A DNA stretch of 58,033 nucleotides from contig USEY01000012.1 in assembly GCA_900553815.1 (NCBI GenBank), forward strand, positions 1 to 58,033, read 5' to 3'. Below are positions 53,760-58,033 of this stretch, piece by piece. The position numbers and the translations under genes are program-made. Position 1 is the stretch's first letter, and each line of letters begins with the position of its first letter. The DNA comes from an uncultured Bacteroides sp. (GTDB taxonomy: Bacteria > Bacteroidota > Bacteroidia > Bacteroidales > Bacteroidaceae). The notes under the pieces were generated by a model, which saw nothing but the letters and a program-made list of their open reading frames with translations, did no database searches and was not told the DNA's origin.

Positions 53760-54453
53760 TTCTCAACTTCCTTTCCATTTGGGCCACGGCTGGAACAAAC
53801 ATGTAGTCCTCCACGCGGCAATGTGATGCCAAGTCCTGTTCGCAGTTGAATATGTCGAACAAAACGGCGTTCAGCAGGTTGTTGTTTTCCTTTTCAGGGT
53901 AATATTTGATGATGATATTCTTCAGCTCCGTCAGTTTGCGGTCTATCTGGTTGTGTTTGCTGGCAAAGGTGGCAATGTCATAGCTGTCAGATAGTTGCCC
54001 TTTCAGCAATCCGTCCACATAGATAAAGACAGCCTCGTTCTCGTACTCCATGTGGCGGCGCACTTCGCGGGCATATTCATCAAAAAACTTCAGAATGAGG
54101 AAAGCCACATCGTCGGCACCCGAGCAGTCAATGGCTTCTATCAGTTTGCGGCGGATAGCCGGCAGGCTGAAGTCCAGGAAATAAGTGTGTGCCCGCTTCA
54201 GATAATCCATCAGCGACTGTATGGAAAAGTCTTCCGTATTGTCGTTGTATGAGCACTGTTCCTCGCTCATGAAGTTGGCTACCGCCAGAAAAGTCTTGTA
54301 GTCAACTCCCTGTGTTTCGCACACGTCTTTCACCGTCTTGTCGCCAAATCCCAGCGACAATCCAAAGCGGCTCATCACCATCAGTAGGGAGTAGTTGTCG
54401 CAGATGAGGTCGCTCATCTTGTCGGTCGGCCGGTATTTATGAGGTTCGTTCAT
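53749..54453 (-). CDS. hemerythrin-like di-iron protein of the RIC/YtfE type
   Basis: A 234-residue protein with an N-terminal ScdA-type segment (DNYSLLMVMSRFGLSLGFGD, DVCETQGVDYKTFL) and a hemerythrin domain with metal ligands in HTYFLDFS, RRHMEYENEAVF, KHNQIDRKL and SHCRVEDYMFVP. RIC proteins repair Fe-S clusters after nitric oxide or oxygen damage. It is the first gene of a two-gene operon with the LuxR-type regulator, which may control it. Confidence 0.85.
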   Translation of the reverse strand: MNEPHKYRPTDKMSDLICDNYSLLMVMSRFGLSLGFGDKTVKDVCETQGVDYKTFLAVANFMSEEQCSYNDNTEDFSIQSLMDYLKRAHTYFLDFSLPAIRRKLIEAIDCSGADDVAFLILKFFDEYAREVRRHMEYENEAVFIYVDGLLKGQLSDSYDIATFASKHNQIDRKLTELKNIIIKYYPEKENNNLLNAVLFDIFNCEQDLASHCRVEDYMFVPAVAQMERKLRNEQ

Positions 54454-54517
54454 AGTTGGTAAGCTATTGTTTATCTGTATAACTCGCTGCTTGTCAGTAT
54501 TGTTTTCTTTATGGGCG

Positions 54518-54549
54518 CAAATTAACGTTTTTTCGGTCTGCCGTGCAAT
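54518..54549 (-). promoter_or_regulatory. predicted promoter of the hemerythrin operon
   Basis: On the minus strand ATTG (54549-54546) precedes TAATTTG (54524-54518) by 21 nt, with a start about 60 nt before the ATG. The flanking 12-mer GGGCGCAAATTA (54513-54524) also occurs in the EF-G2 promoter (10711-10722) in the same orientation and spacing. Confidence 0.5.
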
Positions 54550-54649
54550 CCCTATTTGTAGGTATTTTGTCGTCCTTCCTGTCTTCTCCGTGTTTCATTC
54601 CGCCTTCTCTATGCTTTGGTTTGCTCATCTCCCAGGTTTTATATCATAA

Positions 54650-54795
54650 ACAAGCCTTATTATTTTTAATTAAAAGCCTTATAATTAATTTATATAAGGC
54701 TTTTAACATAGTGTTAAAAGGCTTATAGTATATGTTTAAAAGCCTTTTAATACTTATTTATAAAGCTTATTTTAGTACTTTATAAGGCTTATAAG
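54650..54795. repeat. 22-nt phased array, word TATAAGSCTTATA, seven units
   Basis: The core AAGGC/AAAGC/AAGCC falls at 54652, 54674, 54696, 54718, 54740, 54762 and 54784: six exact 22-nt steps. It is the longest array in the window and uses the same word as 31822-31930. It lies in the divergent gap between the hemerythrin operon and the second BlaI-like gene. From 54796 to 54933 no gene or repeat is visible. Confidence 0.92.
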
Positions 54796-54933
54796 AGTAT
54801 ATAAAGTTCTGAGTAGACTACATTGAGGTAATACTTTCGGTGTATAAAGGTTGGTATTCTAAGGTTGAAGTGTTCGCTACTTGGATACTTTTCGGCGTAA
54901 ACTATAACCTTTAGTTTTAATTAACGAGAAAAA

Positions 54934-54960
54934 TTAGTTTATAAACTAAATAATTTAGTT
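54934..54960. promoter_or_regulatory. overlapping palindromes, probable BlaI-type operator
   Basis: TTAGTTTATAAACTAA (54934-54949) is a perfect 16-bp palindrome and overlaps a second perfect 17-bp one, AACTAAATAATTTAGTT (54944-54960). Three TTAGTTT-type half-sites alternate in direction. They lie 56-82 nt before the BlaI-like start, near where its promoter should be. Binding by that protein is inference. Confidence 0.68.
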
Positions 54961-55015
54961 ATTTGCGTTATCAATAAACTGTAGATTGTAATTTATAGCT
55001 GAAAATTAAAAGGAT

Positions 55016-55378
55016 ATGAAAGGACTGACTGCAAAAGAAGAAGAAATCATGGGCTTTTTCTGGGAGAAGGGGCCGCTGTTTGTGAAGGAGATGCTGGCTT
55101 TCTACGACGAGCCGCGTCCGCATTTTAATACCCTGTCCACCATTGTGCGCGGGTTGGAGGAAAAAGGCTACTTGGCACACAAGGCTTTTGGCAATACCTA
55201 CCAGTATTATGCCACCGTCAGCCGCGACGACTTCAGCCGCCGCACCCTGCGGGGCGTCATCAGCAAGTACTTCAACAATTCCTATCTGGGGGCTGTGTCG
55301 TCGCTGGTGAAGGAAGAGGATATTTCGCTGAAAGAACTCAAGGAACTGATACAGCAGGTAGAGGAGGGTAGGTTATGA
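55016..55378 (+). CDS. BlaI/MecI/CopY-family repressor (second copy)
   Basis: A 120-residue winged-helix repressor (LTAKEEEIMGFFWEKGPLFV, HFNTLSTIVRGLEEKGYL, GNTYQYYATV), similar in layout but clearly diverged from the copy at 32082. It overlaps the next gene by an ATGA. Upstream overlapping palindromes are a probable operator. With the BlaR1-like gene at 57262 it forms a second signalling module without a beta-lactamase gene. Confidence 0.88.
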   Translation: MKGLTAKEEEIMGFFWEKGPLFVKEMLAFYDEPRPHFNTLSTIVRGLEEKGYLAHKAFGNTYQYYATVSRDDFSRRTLRGVISKYFNNSYLGAVSSLVKEEDISLKELKELIQQVEEGRL

Positions 55379-57216
55379 GACGGCGTATGCTGATGTTTGT
55401 GTTTTTGCTGTGTTGGTTAGGCGTGCAGGCACAACTGAAGGTGGTGGAGAAACCTTACTTCCTGGGCGGGGAGACAAGGCTGGAAGTGGGCTGTGTATCT
55501 CTCTATGATGACCGTACGGTGGTCGACGTAGACTATTATGCCGGAGCCATGGGTGATGCAATCAGATTGTCGCCTTCGGCTACCTTGTCGGCCGGAGGCA
55601 AGCAATATGCCTTGAAGAAGGCTGAAGGCATTTCTACCACGGAGGAGCTGGAGGTAGCCGTTAACGGGAAGGTCAGCATGCAGTGGACATTCGAACCACT
55701 TCCGCTCGATGTCGCCACATTCGATTTTCAGGAAAATGTGGACAGGGGCTGGAAACTGCTTCAGATACATTTGGACGGCAAAAAGCCCGAAATCGTTGTG
55801 CCCGAACGTTTGGTCAACCATCGGCCTGACTATGACCGCCCTCTGCCGGCGGCCGAGCCTGTCTTCGGAAAGTTCCGCATTACCGTCCGTTTCTTGGGTA
55901 AGGTGTCGCCGGGCAGTATCCATTATGGTTTGAGCGAATGGGGGGCGCAGTCGTTCCTGCCCATTTCAGTCGAAGAGAAGGATGGCGTTTGTGTGATAGA
56001 CGACTACCTGACCCATCCGGGACTGAAGTCGTTCTACGTGGGCAGACGTAAGTTTTCTGTCTTTGTGGTGCCGGGCAGCGAGGTGACGATGACCATCAAC
56101 TACTATGCCATGCAGATGGCTGCTACGCATCTCTTTGGCGAAGAATACAAGGACGTGCAGAAAGTGTGGTTCGAGGGCGATTACGACGGGCTGAACACTG
56201 TGTTGGCCAACGGCCCTTACAGCCTGGATGCGACCGACGAACTGGATGACATCGGTACCATGTCGGTGGACGAACTGAAAGAGAAGATATTGGCTTATTA
56301 TAATCGGGTGGAACGATGGCTGGAGAACGATGCTTCGCTCAGTGAGCCTGTGAAGAGGCTGCTGCACTTGGAGTTGCAGGCCCAGACATTCAGCAATGTC
56401 GTTTCTGCCAAGTACACCATAGGTTATGCTCCACGGGCCAAAGGACAGAAACGGGGCAACTTGACCGAGGGACCCGGCTTCCGCGACGAAATCATGGCAC
56501 TTGACTCGCTCCGCTCACCGGCCATGATGATGACTACGCGCTATTTGAGCATTGTGTCGGCCTTGAGTGAGGCTCACGACCCTGCCGCAGACCATCCTTG
56601 GTGCAAGGATTTGGAAAGCAAAGCCTTGAAGGAGATGGCGCGCCGCTACCTGGGACGTATGGCTCCGTTGCCTGATACGTTGCTGGCCAAGGTGGACAGC
56701 CTGCATACGCCGGCCATCCGCGAATATGTACTGACCAAACACCGTGAATACGCAGAGGCTCTGAAAAAGTCAGCCAATGGAGGCGACGGCTACACCATCG
56801 TTACGCTGGACGCTTCCGTCAGGGGCGACAGTCTGTTGACGGCCATTGCCGCCCGTCACAAGGGGCGTGTGGTACTGATAGACTTCTGGGCCACGTGGTG
56901 CGGTCCGTGCCGTCAGGCCATGAAGAGCATGGAGCCGATGAAGGAGGAACTGAAGGGAAAGAACGTGGACTTTGTGTTTGTCACCGATGAAACCTCTCCA
57001 CAGGTGTTGTGGAAGAAGATGATTGCCGACATCCACGGCGAACACTATTACCTGACCAACACACAGAATGCCGACCTGCTGAAGAAATACCAGTTTACAG
57101 GCATCCCCGCCTATCTGATACTGGACAAGGAAGGCCAGGTGGTCTACCAACATATTGGTTTCCCCGGTACGGAGGTCATGAAGCAAGAGCTGGAGAAGGC
57201 GTCAGGAAAGTTTTGA
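55375..57216 (+). CDS. exported thioredoxin-fold (TlpA-like) protein
   Basis: A 613-residue protein with a signal peptide (MLMFVFLLCWLGVQAQ), a long N-terminal region of beta-rich and helical domains I do not recognise (about 20-470), and a C-terminal TlpA-type thioredoxin domain with the CGPC active site (LIDFWATWCGPCRQAM) and the cis-Pro region TGIPAYLILD. It probably reduces or isomerises periplasmic disulfides. Its position between the blaI- and blaR1-like genes, coupled by ATGA, suggests it is the module's effector or part of sensing. Confidence 0.82.
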   Translation: MRRRMLMFVFLLCWLGVQAQLKVVEKPYFLGGETRLEVGCVSLYDDRTVVDVDYYAGAMGDAIRLSPSATLSAGGKQYALKKAEGISTTEELEVAVNGKVSMQWTFEPLPLDVATFDFQENVDRGWKLLQIHLDGKKPEIVVPERLVNHRPDYDRPLPAAEPVFGKFRITVRFLGKVSPGSIHYGLSEWGAQSFLPISVEEKDGVCVIDDYLTHPGLKSFYVGRRKFSVFVVPGSEVTMTINYYAMQMAATHLFGEEYKDVQKVWFEGDYDGLNTVLANGPYSLDATDELDDIGTMSVDELKEKILAYYNRVERWLENDASLSEPVKRLLHLELQAQTFSNVVSAKYTIGYAPRAKGQKRGNLTEGPGFRDEIMALDSLRSPAMMMTTRYLSIVSALSEAHDPAADHPWCKDLESKALKEMARRYLGRMAPLPDTLLAKVDSLHTPAIREYVLTKHREYAEALKKSANGGDGYTIVTLDASVRGDSLLTAIAARHKGRVVLIDFWATWCGPCRQAMKSMEPMKEELKGKNVDFVFVTDETSPQVLWKKMIADIHGEHYYLTNTQNADLLKKYQFTGIPAYLILDKEGQVVYQHIGFPGTEVMKQELEKASGKF

Positions 57217-57219
57217 GTT

Positions 57220-57250
57220 AACTCGTCTACTTGTTAACTCGTCAACTAAA
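57220..57250 (+). repeat. octad-like direct repeat before the second blaR1-like gene
   Basis: TTAACTCG occurs at 57219 and 57235, 16 nt apart, alternating with TCTACTTG and TCAACTAA in 8-nt register. As at 21903 and 32451, a short-period repeat fills the gap ahead of the next gene in an operon. Confidence 0.5.
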
Positions 57251-57261
57251 ATACAAACTAT

Positions 57262-58033
57262 ATGGGAATCTTTTTAGTCTACATACTCAAGTCGGCCGCC
57301 TGCCTGGCTGTGTTCTACCTGTTTTACAAACTGCTGATGAGCCGCGACACGTTTCATCGGTTCAACCGCTTTGCCCTGTTGGGGTTGCTGGTACTTTCGT
57401 CCCTGCTTCCGTTGGTGGAAGTCAGTGTGGAAGACCCGGCTCCCGTGCACGAGACGATGCTCACGCTGGAGCAACTGCTTATGCTGGCCAGTGCGGACGA
57501 AGGGGGTGAGGCAACTGTGATCGGGCAACCCGACACGGTGGGGTGGATACAAGTGATGATGCTGGTTTACCTGGCCGGCATCGCCTTCTTTGCCTTGCGC
57601 AACGGCTGGTCGCTGTGCAGGCTGATCGTGTTGCTCCGCCGGGGACGGTTGGAACGTGTGTCGGATTACCTGCCGGGCAGGGGAGAGAAGGTAAGGCTGG
57701 TGGTGCACGACCAGGCTATTGCGCCCTTCAGTTGGATGCGCTACATCGTCATTTCGCGCAAGGACTTGACCGAGAGCGGCCGCGAGATACTCATCCACGA
57801 GCTGGCACACATCCGCAACTGCCACTCGTGGGACTTGCTGCTGGCCGACCTCTGTATCTTTGTGCAGTGGTTCAATCCCGCCGCCTGGCTGCTGAAGCGC
57901 GAGTTGCAGAACATACACGAGTATGAGGCCGACGAAACCGTGCTGCGCGAAGGCGTGAATGCCAAGGATTATCAGATGTTATTAATAAAAAAAGCTGTCG
58001 GCACAAGGCTCTACTCTATGGCCAACAGCTTTA
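57262..58033 (+). CDS. BlaR1-like M56 metallopeptidase (second copy, runs off the window)
   Basis: The first 257 residues of an M56-family membrane protease are visible: membrane helices (LVYILKSAACLAVFYLFYKL, ALLGLLVLSSLLPLV, GWIQVMMLVYLAGIAFFAL) and the zinc motif HELAH in EILIHELAHIRNCHSWD, then WFNPAAWLLKRELQNIHEYE and ADETVLREG. No stop codon occurs before the end of the window, so the gene is cut by the edge rather than broken. It is the presumed sensor for the repressor at 55016. Confidence 0.85.
   Translation, partial: MGIFLVYILKSAACLAVFYLFYKLLMSRDTFHRFNRFALLGLLVLSSLLPLVEVSVEDPAPVHETMLTLEQLLMLASADEGGEATVIGQPDTVGWIQVMMLVYLAGIAFFALRNGWSLCRLIVLLRRGRLERVSDYLPGRGEKVRLVVHDQAIAPFSWMRYIVISRKDLTESGREILIHELAHIRNCHSWDLLLADLCIFVQWFNPAAWLLKRELQNIHEYEADETVLREGVNAKDYQMLLIKKAVGTRLYSMANSF

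Overview
The window looks like chromosomal DNA of a gut Bacteroides. Evidence: the RprX/RprY two-component pair; an EF-G2-type elongation factor; fimbrillin, DUF3575 and DUF5119 genes; LytTR regulators; TonB receptors with STN or carboxypeptidase-regulatory domains; and several promoters of the Bacteroides sigma type (TTTG or ATTG, 19-21 nt, then TAnnTTTG). I cannot name the species. I found no rRNA, tRNA, CRISPR or intact insertion sequence.

Layout. 1-5757: Nim-like flavoprotein, exported thiol peroxidase, NrtR-like Nudix regulator, a membrane TPR protein and a small partner, then 1 kb of non-coding repeats. 5758-10646: rprXY and a GTPase-defective EF-G paralogue. 11175-20408: a type V (Mfa/FimA-like) fimbria operon of lipoproteins with an embedded HU-HIG/DUF4469 gene. 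20711-26735: ECF sigma factor, small lipoprotein, FecR anti-sigma, STN-TonB receptor and DUF4249 lipoprotein, a cell-surface signalling and uptake unit. 27141-31706: small exported helical protein, LytTR regulator with TPR histidine kinase, and an Smr-domain protein. 32082-34261 and 55016-58033: two BlaI/BlaR1-like modules; the second carries a thioredoxin-fold gene and runs off the window. 34369-44196: mostly housekeeping genes on the minus strand (mrp, trmB, MBL hydrolase, ilvE, toxin-antitoxin pair, xseB, xseA, S8 protease, mnmA, aroB). 45080-54453: TonB-type receptor, cardiolipin synthase, rsmD, DUF3822 protein, RecD-like helicase, and a hemerythrin/LuxR pair.

The most unusual content is between genes. 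At least nine intergenic arrays (299, 4761, 4829, 4913, 15906, 31822, 35534, 40496 and 54650) are built of 3-7 units repeated at a strict 22-nt step (21 or 23 nt in two arrays). Most loci use their own palindromic word, yet the step, the dyad form and often a closing inverted copy are shared. Some words recur at distant loci. A second class uses exact 7-nt steps and sits just ahead of downstream genes inside operons (21903-21979, 32451-32618). I know of no described family that explains the shared step with unrelated words, and I propose it as the candidate undescribed system.

All family assignments were made by reading motifs by eye; no database search was run.
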